Below, piece by piece: positions 1 through 9,602 of a DNA stretch of 64,000 bases; positions within the stretch are counted from its first letter, which is position 1, and each line of letters starts with the position of its first letter. Both the position numbers and the translations under genes were made by a program. Under the pieces are notes generated by a model. That model was not told the DNA's origin. It ran no database searches and saw only the letters and a program-made list of their open reading frames with translations. The stretch spans positions 22,501-86,500 of the forward strand of contig JADIYW010000001.1 in assembly GCA_016705125.1 (NCBI GenBank), written 5' to 3'. Origin of the DNA: Bacteroidota bacterium (GTDB lineage: Bacteria; Bacteroidota; Bacteroidia; Chitinophagales; JADIYW01).

Positions 1-440
1 CGGGTATCTCACATACAAATAATGGAATTGAAAATATAGCTTTTCTTACTATAAACTACCAGTCAGATTTTATTGCTCATTTTAATTGTTCATGGACTTC
101 TCCAGTAAAAATAAGAATGATGCTAATTGGAGGTGACAAAAAAATGATTGTTTTTAATGATTTAGAGCCTTCTGAAAAAATTAAAATTTATGACACGGGT
201 TACCAGCACACAACAGACGAGGATAAGAATAAGATTTTAGTGGATTATAGATCTGGTGATATATTTATTCCAAAAATTGAAAATAAAGAAGCCTTATCTA
301 ATATGGCTGCTGATTTTATTTCTGCAATTACTAATAATACAACACCTATTTCAAATTTTCAATCGGGGTTAGATGTGGTTAGAATTCTTGAGGCTGCTCA
401 AAAATCAATTAAAAACAAAGGCAAAGAAGTAATTATCTAA
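1..440 (+). CDS. Gfo/Idh/MocA-family oxidoreductase, C-terminal part (WbpB/WlbA-like)
   Basis: The reading frame is open from base 3 of the window, so the gene begins outside it; only about 145 C-terminal residues are present. The visible part is the C-terminal alpha/beta substrate domain of the Gfo/Idh/MocA family; no NAD-binding Rossmann motif can be seen because it lies upstream. The stop TAA (438-440) is directly followed by the ATG of a WbpD-like acetyltransferase, and then a WbpE-like aminotransferase follows. In Pseudomonas and Bordetella these three enzymes turn UDP-GlcNAc uronic acid into UDP-2,3-diacetamido-glucuronic acid, with this protein oxidising C3. The function is inferred mainly from that neighbourhood. 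An internal ATG at 117 is not the start. Confidence 0.7.
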   Translation, partial: GISHTNNGIENIAFLTINYQSDFIAHFNCSWTSPVKIRMMLIGGDKKMIVFNDLEPSEKIKIYDTGYQHTTDEDKNKILVDYRSGDIFIPKIENKEALSNMAADFISAITNNTTPISNFQSGLDVVRILEAAQKSIKNKGKEVII

Positions 441-935
441 ATGAAGAAAATTTCTATAAATAATCCTAAGCAATCCCTAAATAATGTTTCCGTTGGAGAA
501 AATGTTAGGATATTTGATTTTGTGAATGCTTATAACTGCTCAATAGATGACAATTCAAAAGTTGGTGCATTTGTTGAAATTCAGAAAGGTGCAACTATTG
601 GAAAAAATTGCAAAATCTCATCTCATACCTTTATTTGCGAAGGGGTTTTTATTGAAGATAATTGTTTTATTGGTCATGGGGTAATGTTCACGAATGATTT
701 ATTTCCAAGAGCAACAAACCTTGATGGCTCACCCCAAACCGATTCTGATTGGAACTTAGTAGAAACTTTTGTAAAAAAAGGCGCATCAATTGGTAGTAAT
801 GCAACCATTTTATGTGGAATAACGATTGGCGAAAACGCATTAGTTGGTGCTGGTGCTGTGGTAACAAAAGATGTTCCTGCAAATTCAATTGTAGTTGGAA
901 ATCCTGCAAAAATTATTAAAAAAATTGAATTTTAA
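441..935 (+). CDS. Left-handed beta-helix N-acetyltransferase, WbpD/WlbB-like
   Basis: 164 residues made almost entirely of hexapeptide repeats (for example VGENVRIFDF, IGKNCKISSH, IGENALVGAG), the hallmark of trimeric left-handed beta-helix acyltransferases using acetyl-CoA. The segment GHGVMFTNDLFPRA near residues 76-89 and the closing VVGNPAKII are typical of sugar-nucleotide N-acetyltransferases of the WbpD/WlbB/FdtC group, which acetylate a 3-amino sugar. It follows the preceding oxidoreductase with no spacer and is followed after 2 bases by an aminotransferase, which fits acetylation of the 3-amino group that the aminotransferase makes. The exact sugar is inferred. Confidence 0.8.
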   Translation: MKKISINNPKQSLNNVSVGENVRIFDFVNAYNCSIDDNSKVGAFVEIQKGATIGKNCKISSHTFICEGVFIEDNCFIGHGVMFTNDLFPRATNLDGSPQTDSDWNLVETFVKKGASIGSNATILCGITIGENALVGAGAVVTKDVPANSIVVGNPAKIIKKIEF

Positions 936-937
936 AT

Positions 938-2038
938 ATGGAGAAAATACCTTGTTTAGATTTAAAAGGACAAAACCAGCAAGTAAAAGAGGAAATTTTT
1001 GAATTATTTGAAAAAGTATTTGAAAAAACAGCCTTTTCAGGCGGTTATTTTGTAGAAGAATTTGAAAAAAGCTTCGCAGGTTACTGTGAATCAAATTATG
1101 CATTAGGCCTAAGCAATGGAACAACTGCATTACATTTGGCCATGTTGGCATTGGAGATTGGCGAAGGGGATGAAGTAATTATTCCAGCCAATACCTTTAT
1201 TGCAACAGCTTGGGGCGTTTCGCATGCAGGCGCGACACCCGTTTTTGTGGACTGTAACCCGGACACATGGGAAATTGATGCGACTAAAATTGAAGAAAAA
1301 ATTACTTCGAAAACAAAGGCAATTATTGGTGTACATTTATATGGACAACCTTTTGATATTGACAGAGTGAAAGCAATTTGCGATAAACATCATTTATTTT
1401 TAGTGGAAGATGCCGCACAGGCCCAAGGCGCACGTTATAAAGGAAAAACTGTTGGCAGTTTTGGCGAAATGGCTTGTTTTAGTTTTTATCCTGGAAAGAA
1501 TTTAGGTGCGTGTGGGGAGGCTGGTGGAATTACTACGAATAATGAAGCATATGCAAATCGAATTCAAAGTTTAAGAAATCATGGGTCGATGGTTCGTTAT
1601 TTTCATGATGAAATCGGCTATAATTACAGAATGGGTGGTTTAGAAGGTGCTTCTTTAATCGTAAAATTGAAATATTTAGATAGTTGGAATAATAGACGAC
1701 GTGCTATTGCAAAACGTTATTTGTCAGAAATTAAAAATGATAAAATAAAGATGCAAACACAACCAGATTTTGCAGATTCTGTTTTTCACCTTTTTGTAGT
1801 AACTACAGAAAATAAGGATGATTTTTGCCAATATCTTACAGAGAATGATATAATTCCTGCATTTCACTATCCTGTTCCATGCCATTTACAAAAAGCATAC
1901 GCTCATTTAGGTCATAAGGCCGGTGATTTTCCCAATTCAGAATATTTGGCCGCACATTGTATCTCTTTGCCTATGTACGCTGAATTGTTGGACAATCAGG
2001 TAAGTCATATAATAGCTGTAATCAATAAATATGAATAA
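938..2038 (+). CDS. DegT/DnrJ/EryC1 family PLP-dependent sugar aminotransferase, WbpE-like
   Basis: 366 residues, the usual length of the family. The PLP-binding Asp lies in VEDAAQ (Asp158) and the Schiff-base lysine in SFYPGKNLGACGEAGG (Lys187). GTTALHLAM near residues 61-69 is the usual phosphate-cup region. The family transfers an amino group from glutamate to a keto-sugar nucleotide in the cytoplasm. Beside a Gfo/Idh oxidoreductase and a WbpD-like acetyltransferase, the likely substrate is a UDP-3-keto-GlcNAc uronic acid. The 3' end overlaps the next gene by 8 bases, implying translational coupling. Confidence 0.85.
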   Translation: MEKIPCLDLKGQNQQVKEEIFELFEKVFEKTAFSGGYFVEEFEKSFAGYCESNYALGLSNGTTALHLAMLALEIGEGDEVIIPANTFIATAWGVSHAGATPVFVDCNPDTWEIDATKIEEKITSKTKAIIGVHLYGQPFDIDRVKAICDKHHLFLVEDAAQAQGARYKGKTVGSFGEMACFSFYPGKNLGACGEAGGITTNNEAYANRIQSLRNHGSMVRYFHDEIGYNYRMGGLEGASLIVKLKYLDSWNNRRRAIAKRYLSEIKNDKIKMQTQPDFADSVFHLFVVTTENKDDFCQYLTENDIIPAFHYPVPCHLQKAYAHLGHKAGDFPNSEYLAAHCISLPMYAELLDNQVSHIIAVINKYE

Positions 2039-2954
2039 GGTCATTGCAAATAATAAAATAATTGGGCAGAATTTCAATATACATTCGTCAGCATCTATAC
2101 AATGTGACACTTTAATTATTGGCGACAATGTAGTTATAGACGAGCGCACTAAAATCATTTGCAAAGGAATTGTAAAAATAGAAGACAACACTTATATTGG
2201 CAACGATGTAGCAATAATTCTAGCATCTCTTGAAATTGGAGAATACACCAAACTTCACAACCATTGCTTATTAAATGGAAAGGCATCTGTAAAAATTGGA
2301 CATAATTGTTGGATTGGTCAAAATTGCAATTTAAACGGCGAGGCTGATTTAATAATTGGAAATAATGTAGGCATTGGTACTTATTCCAGCGTATGGACAC
2401 ATGGTTATTTTGGAGAATTAATTGAAGGTTGTAATATTTTTAGTGTAAAACCAACTATTATTGAAGATGATGTATGGCTTGTGGGTTCTTATAATACCAT
2501 TTTTCCTGGTGTAACCATTAAAAAGAAAACTGTCCTATTTGGCACTTCAGTAATTACTAAATCTACTGAAGAGAATAATGTTTATAGCGGCAATCCGGCA
2601 CAAAATATAACAACAAAAGTTGGGCAACCCTATGCCAATTTATCTTTAAATCAAAAAATAGAAATTATTAAAAATTCATTGCTAGAAAATATTCAAGAAG
2701 CCTTCTTTGAAGAACCCAATAAAATAGTTGTAAAAAATATGGGGGCAATATATTTTTTAACTTCACCTAAAAATATTGAAAATGCAATTATTTTTAAAGA
2801 GAAAGTGGACGATTGGAATATTTCTAAAAGCAATAGTTTGTTTTGTTTAACCACTAAAAAATATTCAAAACACAAAACACCATTAGAAATTTTAATTAGA
2901 AAAACATTAAATCCTGTAACAGCAAGATTTATTCCATTAGATGACCAACTATGA
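2031..2954 (+). CDS. Hexapeptide-repeat acyltransferase with C-terminal extension
   Basis: 307 residues. About residues 5-200 form hexapeptide repeats (IGDNVVIDERTKI, IGNNVGIGTYSSV, IEDDVWLVGSY) ending in VYSGNPAQNI, which marks a left-handed beta-helix O- or N-acetyltransferase. The last 100 residues are not hexapeptide-like and have no motif I recognise. The start overlaps the aminotransferase by 8 bases and the end overlaps the next glycosyltransferase by ATGA, so the gene is translationally coupled on both sides. Its substrate in the polysaccharide is unknown. Confidence 0.7.
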   Translation: MNKVIANNKIIGQNFNIHSSASIQCDTLIIGDNVVIDERTKIICKGIVKIEDNTYIGNDVAIILASLEIGEYTKLHNHCLLNGKASVKIGHNCWIGQNCNLNGEADLIIGNNVGIGTYSSVWTHGYFGELIEGCNIFSVKPTIIEDDVWLVGSYNTIFPGVTIKKKTVLFGTSVITKSTEENNVYSGNPAQNITTKVGQPYANLSLNQKIEIIKNSLLENIQEAFFEEPNKIVVKNMGAIYFLTSPKNIENAIIFKEKVDDWNISKSNSLFCLTTKKYSKHKTPLEILIRKTLNPVTARFIPLDDQL

Positions 2955-3892
2955 ATAAAGGTATTTCTATAATTATTCCATTATTTAACGAGGCAGAAGG
3001 AATTCCTGTTTTGGTAAAATCATTGAATGATTTTTTTGAAAATAAACATGAAACTTCAATTGAAATTATTTTTGTTAATGATGGTTCAACAGATGATTCA
3101 TTTAATATTTTACAGAAACAAAAGTTTGTCAATTATTCTGTTCAACTTATTTCCTTTTCTAAAAATTTTGGTTCTCATGCTGCCTTACGTGCTGGGATTC
3201 TCTATGCAAAAATGGAGTTTATCACTTTTATGTATGCCGATTTACAAGACCCATTGGAGCTTATTCCTCTGATGTATGAAAAAGCGATAACAGGCTTTGA
3301 TATCGTTTGGGCGAATAGAAATGAAACACAAAATTCCTTATTTGAAACCCTCTTTTCTAGGGCTTATGCAAAATTAATGCAACGATTTGCGTTTTCAAAT
3401 TTTCCTGAAAAAGGGTTCGATATCGTTTTTTTTAATGGTAAATTAAAAAAAGAATTAGACAATAATATTGAATCCAATTCAAATATATTTTTACAGATAT
3501 TAGGAATGGGGTTTTCGCAAACGAATGTCCTTTACAATAAAAAAGAAAGAAAAATAGGAAAGTCGAAATGGACTATTTCTAAAAAAATAAAAATGCTAAT
3601 TGACTCTTTTGTTGCTTTCTCTTATGCTCCTATTCGGTTGGTTTCAATAGTTGGGTTTTTGTTTTTTATTTTTGGTATTATTTGGACAGTCTATATTGTT
3701 TCGAGAAAGTTAATTTTTAATGACCTTGAAACTGGTTGGCCAATGCTAACATCAATCCTATTGCTTGGATTTGGGATTACTAATATTGGCCTCGGAATTA
3801 TAGCTGAATATTTATGGCGAACACTTGACGCATCACGCAAACGGCCTGTTTTTATTATTGATGAAGTTATTGACTTAAAAAATGACAACTAA
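2951..3892 (+). CDS. GT2 glycosyltransferase with C-terminal membrane segments (ArnC/GtrB/DPM1-like)
   Basis: 313 residues. The N-terminus SIIIPLFNEAEGIPVLVKSL and the nucleotide-binding IIFVNDGSTDDSF near residues 38-50 are GT-A fold family 2 signatures; YADLQDP near 96-102 holds the metal-binding Asp pair. Two hydrophobic helices follow, near residues 228-250 and 265-290. This build is that of enzymes that load a sugar onto undecaprenyl phosphate at the inner membrane (ArnC, GtrB). It is followed, overlapping by 11 bases, by an SDR epimerase and then an aminotransferase, an order that recalls the arn genes. A very similar protein is encoded at 16627-17565. Confidence 0.8.
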   Translation: MNKGISIIIPLFNEAEGIPVLVKSLNDFFENKHETSIEIIFVNDGSTDDSFNILQKQKFVNYSVQLISFSKNFGSHAALRAGILYAKMEFITFMYADLQDPLELIPLMYEKAITGFDIVWANRNETQNSLFETLFSRAYAKLMQRFAFSNFPEKGFDIVFFNGKLKKELDNNIESNSNIFLQILGMGFSQTNVLYNKKERKIGKSKWTISKKIKMLIDSFVAFSYAPIRLVSIVGFLFFIFGIIWTVYIVSRKLIFNDLETGWPMLTSILLLGFGITNIGLGIIAEYLWRTLDASRKRPVFIIDEVIDLKNDN

Positions 3893-4877
3893 AAAGATAC
3901 TCGTAACCGGTGGTGCTGGCTTTATTGGCTCACATTTAACCGATCATTTATTATCTCTTGGCTATCAGGTAACTGTTATTGATAATTTAGCAAATGGTAA
4001 TTTAGATAATTTATCTGATGCTCAAAACAATTCAAATTTTACTTTTGTAAAAGGTGATATTTTAGACAAACAATTATGTATTGATGCTGCAAAAGATTGT
4101 GCCTTCATTTTTCATTTGGCTTGTCTTGGTGTGCGGCATTCTATTCATTCCCCTTTCGAAAATCATAGAGTAAATGCTGAAGGAACTTTAAATGTTTTAG
4201 AAGCAGCCAAACAAAATAATATTGAACACTTTTTCTATATTTCTACCTCAGAAATTTATGGAAGAACCACTTCATTTCCCATAACTGAAGAAGCTGCAAC
4301 CGCCCCTCTAACCGTTTATGGTGCTAGTAAATTAGTTGGTGAACATTATACCAATGCTTATAACGAATGTTATCAATTAAACACTACAGTACTTCGTATA
4401 TTCAATAATTACGGACCACGTGCACATTATGAAGGTGATGCTGGTGAAATTATTCCTCGAAGTATTGTGCGCATTTTAAATAATGAAAAACCAATTATTT
4501 TTGGTGATGGTTTAATTACGCGCGATTTCTTTTTTGTAAAAGATACTGCACGCGCATTGGCCGGTTTAATTGGCAATCCAAATATCAACCATAAAACTTT
4601 TAACATCGGAACTGGCGTGGAATATACCATGAAAGATTTATTGTTAAAAGTATTAGAATTGATGGATAAGCAGGAGTTGGGTTTGGAATATTTGGCAGAC
4701 AGACCAGCAGATGTGCCGCGACTTTGGGTAAAAGCAGATAAATTCTATAATGCAACTAATTTTAAAGCTAATTATTCCTTTGAAAATGGTTTAAAAGAAA
4801 CCATTCAATATTATGTTGATTTGTCTTCAAAAAAGAATTTGATAAAAGATATAAAAATTAACAACTGGGAAAAATAA
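3882..4877 (+). CDS. NAD-dependent epimerase/dehydratase (extended SDR)
   Basis: 331 residues. The Rossmann glycine motif ILVTGGAGFIGSHL lies near residues 6-19, the catalytic YGASK (Tyr/Lys) near 146-150, and RIFNNYGPRAHYEGD with FGDGLITRDFFFVKD matches the substrate region of UDP- or dTDP-sugar epimerases, 4,6-dehydratases and UDP-glucuronate decarboxylases. It probably makes a keto or epimerised sugar nucleotide used by the aminotransferase 8 bases downstream. Which reaction it performs cannot be settled from sequence. It overlaps the upstream glycosyltransferase by 11 bases. Confidence 0.82.
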   Translation: MTTKKILVTGGAGFIGSHLTDHLLSLGYQVTVIDNLANGNLDNLSDAQNNSNFTFVKGDILDKQLCIDAAKDCAFIFHLACLGVRHSIHSPFENHRVNAEGTLNVLEAAKQNNIEHFFYISTSEIYGRTTSFPITEEAATAPLTVYGASKLVGEHYTNAYNECYQLNTTVLRIFNNYGPRAHYEGDAGEIIPRSIVRILNNEKPIIFGDGLITRDFFFVKDTARALAGLIGNPNINHKTFNIGTGVEYTMKDLLLKVLELMDKQELGLEYLADRPADVPRLWVKADKFYNATNFKANYSFENGLKETIQYYVDLSSKKNLIKDIKINNWEK

Positions 4878-4885
4878 AACATAAG

Positions 4886-6016
4886 ATGAAAATTCCATTA
4901 GCAAAACCATATTTAGATAAAGAAGATGCACAAAATGCTTACGATACCATCCTGACAGGTTGGGTAACTCAAGGACCACGTGTGCAAGAATTTGAAGAAA
5001 AATTTGCAAATTATGTTGGCAGTAAATATGCTGTCGCTTTGTCAAATTGTACTACTGCATTGCATTTAGCCATGATAGTAGCTGGTGTAACTGCCGATGA
5101 TGAAGTAATTTGTCCATCAATGAGTTATGTCGCCACTGCAAATAGCATCAGATATGTTGGAGCAAAGGTTGTTTTTGCAGAAGTAAATCCTACTACATAC
5201 AATATAGATGTAGATGATGTTCGCAAAAAAATTACATCCAAAACAAAAGCCATCTTAATTGTACATCAAATAGGAATGCCTGCTGATATTGATGCTTTCA
5301 AGGATTTATGTAATGAAAAAAATCTTGTTTTAATTGAAGATGCGGCTTGTGCGGCAGGCTCTTCTTACAAAGGCAATAAAATTGGAAGCCATTCGGATTT
5401 GGTTTGTTTCTCTTTTCATCCACGCAAAGTTATTACAACTGGCGATGGTGGAATGATTACTACCAATAACGAGGCATACCGAGACAGAATAAAATTATTG
5501 CGCCAACATGCCATGAGTATAAATGACAGAATCAGACATGAATCGGATAAAGTGATTTTTGAAGATCATGTAGAGCTTGGTTACAATTATAGAATGACTG
5601 ACATACAAGCAGCAGTTGGCATAAAACAATTAGAAAAGCTTGACAAAATTGTAGCTGAACGCAGGAAGGTTGCTTTTAAATATCACCAAGCACTTAAAGA
5701 CATTAATTGTATTCAATTGCCATTAGAAGCAGATGGATATTTTAGCAACTACCAATCTTATAATGTTTACTTAAAACCAGCATGTAAAATTAGTAGGAAT
5801 GATTTAATGCAAGCATTATTAGACGAGGGTATTTCTACCAGAAGAGGCGTAACGACAGCACATAGAGAAACTGCTTACAAAAATTATCAATCAAATTATT
5901 CGCTACCTATTTCCGAAGACACCAGTGATAGAAGTATTGTTTTGCCTTTATTTTATCCTATGACTGATAATGAAATTAATTACGTAATTGATCATTTCAT
6001 TCGATTGGTTCAATAA
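4886..6016 (+). CDS. DegT/DnrJ/EryC1 family PLP-dependent sugar aminotransferase
   Basis: 376 residues. Asp152 in IEDAACAAG stacks against PLP and Lys181 in SFHPRKVITTGDGG forms the aldimine. The TGDGGM segment and overall length fit the 4-amino-sugar branch (ArnB, PseC, perosamine synthase), but they do not decide the substrate. Directly after an SDR epimerase/dehydratase and an ArnC-like transferase, it probably aminates a 4-keto sugar nucleotide. It ends 3 bases before the stop of the convergent gene at 6020; no terminator hairpin separates the two. Confidence 0.85.
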   Translation: MKIPLAKPYLDKEDAQNAYDTILTGWVTQGPRVQEFEEKFANYVGSKYAVALSNCTTALHLAMIVAGVTADDEVICPSMSYVATANSIRYVGAKVVFAEVNPTTYNIDVDDVRKKITSKTKAILIVHQIGMPADIDAFKDLCNEKNLVLIEDAACAAGSSYKGNKIGSHSDLVCFSFHPRKVITTGDGGMITTNNEAYRDRIKLLRQHAMSINDRIRHESDKVIFEDHVELGYNYRMTDIQAAVGIKQLEKLDKIVAERRKVAFKYHQALKDINCIQLPLEADGYFSNYQSYNVYLKPACKISRNDLMQALLDEGISTRRGVTTAHRETAYKNYQSNYSLPISEDTSDRSIVLPLFYPMTDNEINYVIDHFIRLVQ

Positions 6017-6019
6017 TCC

Positions 6020-7249
6020 TTATTTAGTTAACGCATCTAATGCCTTTCCAAATTCAAGAATCAATTTATTGAATCCTCTATAATCACTACCTGCTGGTCG
6101 GCATCGAGCTACTATTGTTGCTTTGTCTTCGGCTAAATATTTTTCGACCATTGGCAATATCGCAATCGTGCTTTCAGTGCTCAAGTCTTTCATAGGAATG
6201 CCAACATCAAATTTGCGAGCCACTAAATCATCTTCTGAAACGCCTTCACAGATAAAATAAGGTAAACCGGTACACAAAAACTCTCCCACTTTTATATTTG
6301 AACAAAACTTTTTGGAAGGCTGAGGTGGCACCGCTACTAATCCCAAATCGGCAGCAGATAAGTAGTTGGGCATTTCGTCATAGCTAGCTCTTGTTATCAA
6401 AAATTGATTGGGTTCCAATCCTACATCTTCAAAGATTTTTTTTGTTTCACCCAAATCATTCATCGTTAAAACCATGAAAAAGCAATTCGGTATGTTTTTG
6501 TTTATGGTATTAAAAAAACTTGCTACTTCTTGGGTTGAATAATACAAATCACCAAATTTTCCTGGGTAAAGGATCAAATGTTTATCCATAGGAATACCAC
6601 ATTTCTCTCTTACCATTGCTCGGCCTTGCTGTGTGAATTGAAATTTATCTTCATTCACCACACTGGGAATTTTAAATACATGCGCTTTTACCTTCCAATG
6701 CTTGAGTCGTTCAAGCATATAGACGGTGCCATTACTTATTACTGTTGCATATTTTGCCGACAGATATTCCAGCTTATTTAACACTTTAAACTTAAGACTT
6801 TTCTCGGTCCACAAACCGCCATCCACTCCAAACTCACTATGTGGTTCGTATTGGTACATATATAATTTGAATCTAAGAAAAAGCGAAAAAACATAACCTA
6901 TTGCGCCAGCCACAGAATTTAAGGTAATCAAATATTTATAACCCTGAACCCTTAATTTGGTGAGCACAAATATCAATTTAGAAAAATCCATTAACTTATT
7001 CATTAATCCACCAGGCGTAAATGTCAAAGGTGTCCAATCGATGGCTATTTTTTGTAAAGCTAATTTAGTTTGCAATTCCTCTTCCATTGAAAGCTTAAAA
7101 GCATTCTGTTCAAAACTAATGATATGAAACCTGTACTTTTGGTGGTTTTCATTTGTGTGTTTTAAATACAAAAACAAGTTGGATTGTATAACTGGATCTT
7201 TAAAACTATTATACAAAAAAACTACTATTTTCTTTCTTCCATCCTTCAT
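6020..7249 (-). CDS. Glycosyltransferase, GT4-like (GT-B fold)
   Basis: 409 residues, cytoplasmic by composition. The C-terminal half has the GT-B nucleotide-sugar region: LILYPGKFGDLYYS near 225-238, a central strand with FMVLTMND, and YLSAADLGLVAVPP near 300-313 followed by KVGEFLCTGLPY, which resembles the donor-binding motif of family 4 transferases. The donor and acceptor are unknown. It is the last gene of a minus-strand operon running from 12012, separated from the upstream glycosyltransferase by 3 bases. Confidence 0.75.
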   Translation of the reverse strand: MKDGRKKIVVFLYNSFKDPVIQSNLFLYLKHTNENHQKYRFHIISFEQNAFKLSMEEELQTKLALQKIAIDWTPLTFTPGGLMNKLMDFSKLIFVLTKLRVQGYKYLITLNSVAGAIGYVFSLFLRFKLYMYQYEPHSEFGVDGGLWTEKSLKFKVLNKLEYLSAKYATVISNGTVYMLERLKHWKVKAHVFKIPSVVNEDKFQFTQQGRAMVREKCGIPMDKHLILYPGKFGDLYYSTQEVASFFNTINKNIPNCFFMVLTMNDLGETKKIFEDVGLEPNQFLITRASYDEMPNYLSAADLGLVAVPPQPSKKFCSNIKVGEFLCTGLPYFICEGVSEDDLVARKFDVGIPMKDLSTESTIAILPMVEKYLAEDKATIVARCRPAGSDYRGFNKLILEFGKALDALTK

Positions 7250-7252
7250 CTG

Positions 7253-8476
7253 CTATGTCATTTTTTCAAATAGAGCCAAAAGTCGATTTGCATTTACCTG
7301 AGCATCAAACGTTGAGTCAATATTGTTTTTGTTAAAAAATGTATCGTATTCTGTTTCAAATTTTGCCAATAAAAACAAAATGTGTTGCTGGATGCCTTCT
7401 ATATTTTCCTCTTCAAAGCAGGCTCCTAGTTTTCCCTCAATAACTGAATTACATGTACTGCCTGCTCCTGTTGTAGCCAAAATGTATTTCTGTGCTATCA
7501 TATAATCCAATATTTTTGAAAGAAAATACATCCTTTTTTCCTTTTCCTTTATTGGAAAATCTATTAGCAATAAAACATCTGCACTGTTTTGCAATGTTAT
7601 TGCTTCTTGGTAAGTATCCAAATGACCTAAATATTGAATGCAATCACACTTGTATTGATCGAATAAAGCTGCATTCTGACGATCTGCATATCCCGAAAAA
7701 ACAAATTCTAACTTGTCTTGAATATGCTTTGGTAGTTTTGTTATTGCTTTTAGGAATGGTTCGGGCGACCTATTGCCTGCCATGCCACCCGTATATACAA
7801 AACGCAATTTATCGTTTTTTTTAGGTGTTGCAATTGGCTTTATATCGGCTGGGTCGTACACATTCGGAAAATATTCGAACTTCTCTTTTAAGTGAGGGTA
7901 TTTTTTGGTATAAAAATCAATCGTTTCATAGGAAGTAAGGCAAATTTTATCTGCATTTTCGAAACAAAGCCTTTCCATTTCTAGGTTCAGTTTTTTTGTA
8001 CTTCCTGTTAAAACATTCACTGGCGAGTCGGCCCAAGGATCGCTTAAGTGCATAACCCATGGCACTTTATAATAAGCCTTTAATTTCATTGCCATCATTG
8101 CCGAACTTGCAGGAAAGGAACGGGAATAAATTATAGCAGGTTGCGTTTTTACTTTAGAAATTACTTTTCTCCACTGCGCATAAAAAGTCCACTTTGAATC
8201 AGGTCTATCAACTAATTGCTGAGCAATTTTACGAAGCAAAAAGTTGCTGTATTTGTTTTCCCATATTTTAATTTCTACAATTTCCTTTGCTCCTTCTTTT
8301 GCCTTTTCAAGCGATGCATCATATGGCATAAATAAGGTTGGAATGGCAGAAGTTACTACGGTAAAATCAAATTTTTCCTGCTTAGTCAAATATCTAAAAT
8401 ACTTAGCTACTTGTAATCCTTCGGAATCAAATTTGGGTGGAAAAGCGATGCTGACGAACAAAACAGTTTTTTTCAT
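7253..8476 (-). CDS. Glycosyltransferase, GT4-like (GT-B fold)
   Basis: 407 residues from the chosen start. The frame is open further upstream, but the ATG at 8476 (MKKTVLFVSIAFPPKF) is preferred: the protein then opens on the first Rossmann strand of a GT-B enzyme and lies 1 base after the upstream stop instead of overlapping it by 100 bases. RFVYTGGMAGNRSPEPFL near residue 240 and a later KILDYMIAQKYILA with GAG are typical of family 4 donor sites. WVMHLSDPWADSP in the N-terminal domain is a common acceptor-side motif. The sugar is unknown. Confidence 0.75.
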   Translation of the reverse strand: MKKTVLFVSIAFPPKFDSEGLQVAKYFRYLTKQEKFDFTVVTSAIPTLFMPYDASLEKAKEGAKEIVEIKIWENKYSNFLLRKIAQQLVDRPDSKWTFYAQWRKVISKVKTQPAIIYSRSFPASSAMMAMKLKAYYKVPWVMHLSDPWADSPVNVLTGSTKKLNLEMERLCFENADKICLTSYETIDFYTKKYPHLKEKFEYFPNVYDPADIKPIATPKKNDKLRFVYTGGMAGNRSPEPFLKAITKLPKHIQDKLEFVFSGYADRQNAALFDQYKCDCIQYLGHLDTYQEAITLQNSADVLLLIDFPIKEKEKRMYFLSKILDYMIAQKYILATTGAGSTCNSVIEGKLGACFEEENIEGIQQHILFLLAKFETEYDTFFNKNNIDSTFDAQVNANRLLALFEKMT

Positions 8477-8477
8477 T

Positions 8478-9602
8478 CTACCCACTTTGAACTTTAGTAA
8501 ATTTCTTTTTAAGCGATAAGAATCTTTTCTCAAAAAAAGTATAAGATATCCACGAAATAAATATAGTAACCGTAATAACAAAAAGCTCTAATAAAATAAA
8601 GCTTTCTAATGTAGGATTATTAGCCCACAAAAACTTTAAATAAGTAGCCGAAAATACCACTACCACCATGTGCAACATATAAATTCCATAAGAGATATTG
8701 CCTAAAAATATACTTAGTCTATTTTCTAAAAGATTAGCAATTTTGGGTCGCGTAGCAATTATCAATAAAACTAAAGTAAATAAGATGCCATGTATTTCGT
8801 TATAAAATTGAGTGAGGTAAAAATGTTGATACGAAAACCAAATTACAAACAATAGAAAGCCAATAATTATATATTTATTTATTGCCTGAATTTTTGATGG
8901 ACCGTTATTATACAGATAAATGGAGCCTAATGCACCAATGGCCATTAAGTCTATTTTCGTTACCTCAACAAACTGAAAAAGCACATGTATAAATTGATTT
9001 TTTTCATGGAAAACAAACCTATCCAGCACAAAGAGAAAAAACTTAACCGACAGATAGCCAAATATGACCTTTAAAGCCATGTGCTTAAAATTGCTGGCTT
9101 TTTTTGAAAAATAGGGCCAAATTAGGTAAAACTGCTCTTCTACTGCTACTGACCAAGTAACGCCAACAATTGCAGTTTGTTGCCCCAAAACATAAGCCAA
9201 ATTAGCAAAAAAGGTACCGTAAAGTAATAATTGAATTCCAATATTTTTTATTTCAGCATCGAAATTGGGCAAAAATGGACAAACTACAAAGGCTATAAAA
9301 AACAACAAATAATACAATGGCCAAATCCTTAAAATACGCCTTATATAAAATTCCCTAATACTAATCTTTCCATATTTTTCCTTTTCAACCATTAACAAAT
9401 AAGTAATTAGAAATCCACTAAGTACGAAAAAAAAATCCACTGCTAAATACGAAAAATGTTCAATTTTTCTAAAAACACCCACGGTTAAATCATTGAATCC
9501 AAACATATCGCTAAACTCTAACGTATGCACCACCACAACGGTAAGTGCAGCTATTGCTCTCATTGCATTAAATCCCTTAAAATGTATTTTTCCTTCTTTC
9601 AT
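8478..9602 (-). CDS. Acyltransferase-3 family membrane O-acyltransferase
   Basis: 374 residues with about ten hydrophobic helices. The N-terminus holds the family signature: Arg15 in FNAMRAIAAL and the putative catalytic His26 in VVVVHTLEF. FFVLSGFLITYLL near 57-69 and GVTWSVAVEEQFYLIWP near 149-165 are also diagnostic. These inner-membrane proteins move acetyl or other acyl groups to the periplasmic side to modify sugars (OafA, OatA). No C-terminal SGNH domain is fused, but a separate SGNH-like protein is encoded 1 base upstream. Operon partner of the MBOAT at 10555. Confidence 0.88.
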   Translation of the reverse strand: MKEGKIHFKGFNAMRAIAALTVVVVHTLEFSDMFGFNDLTVGVFRKIEHFSYLAVDFFFVLSGFLITYLLMVEKEKYGKISIREFYIRRILRIWPLYYLLFFIAFVVCPFLPNFDAEIKNIGIQLLLYGTFFANLAYVLGQQTAIVGVTWSVAVEEQFYLIWPYFSKKASNFKHMALKVIFGYLSVKFFLFVLDRFVFHEKNQFIHVLFQFVEVTKIDLMAIGALGSIYLYNNGPSKIQAINKYIIIGFLLFVIWFSYQHFYLTQFYNEIHGILFTLVLLIIATRPKIANLLENRLSIFLGNISYGIYMLHMVVVVFSATYLKFLWANNPTLESFILLELFVITVTIFISWISYTFFEKRFLSLKKKFTKVQSG

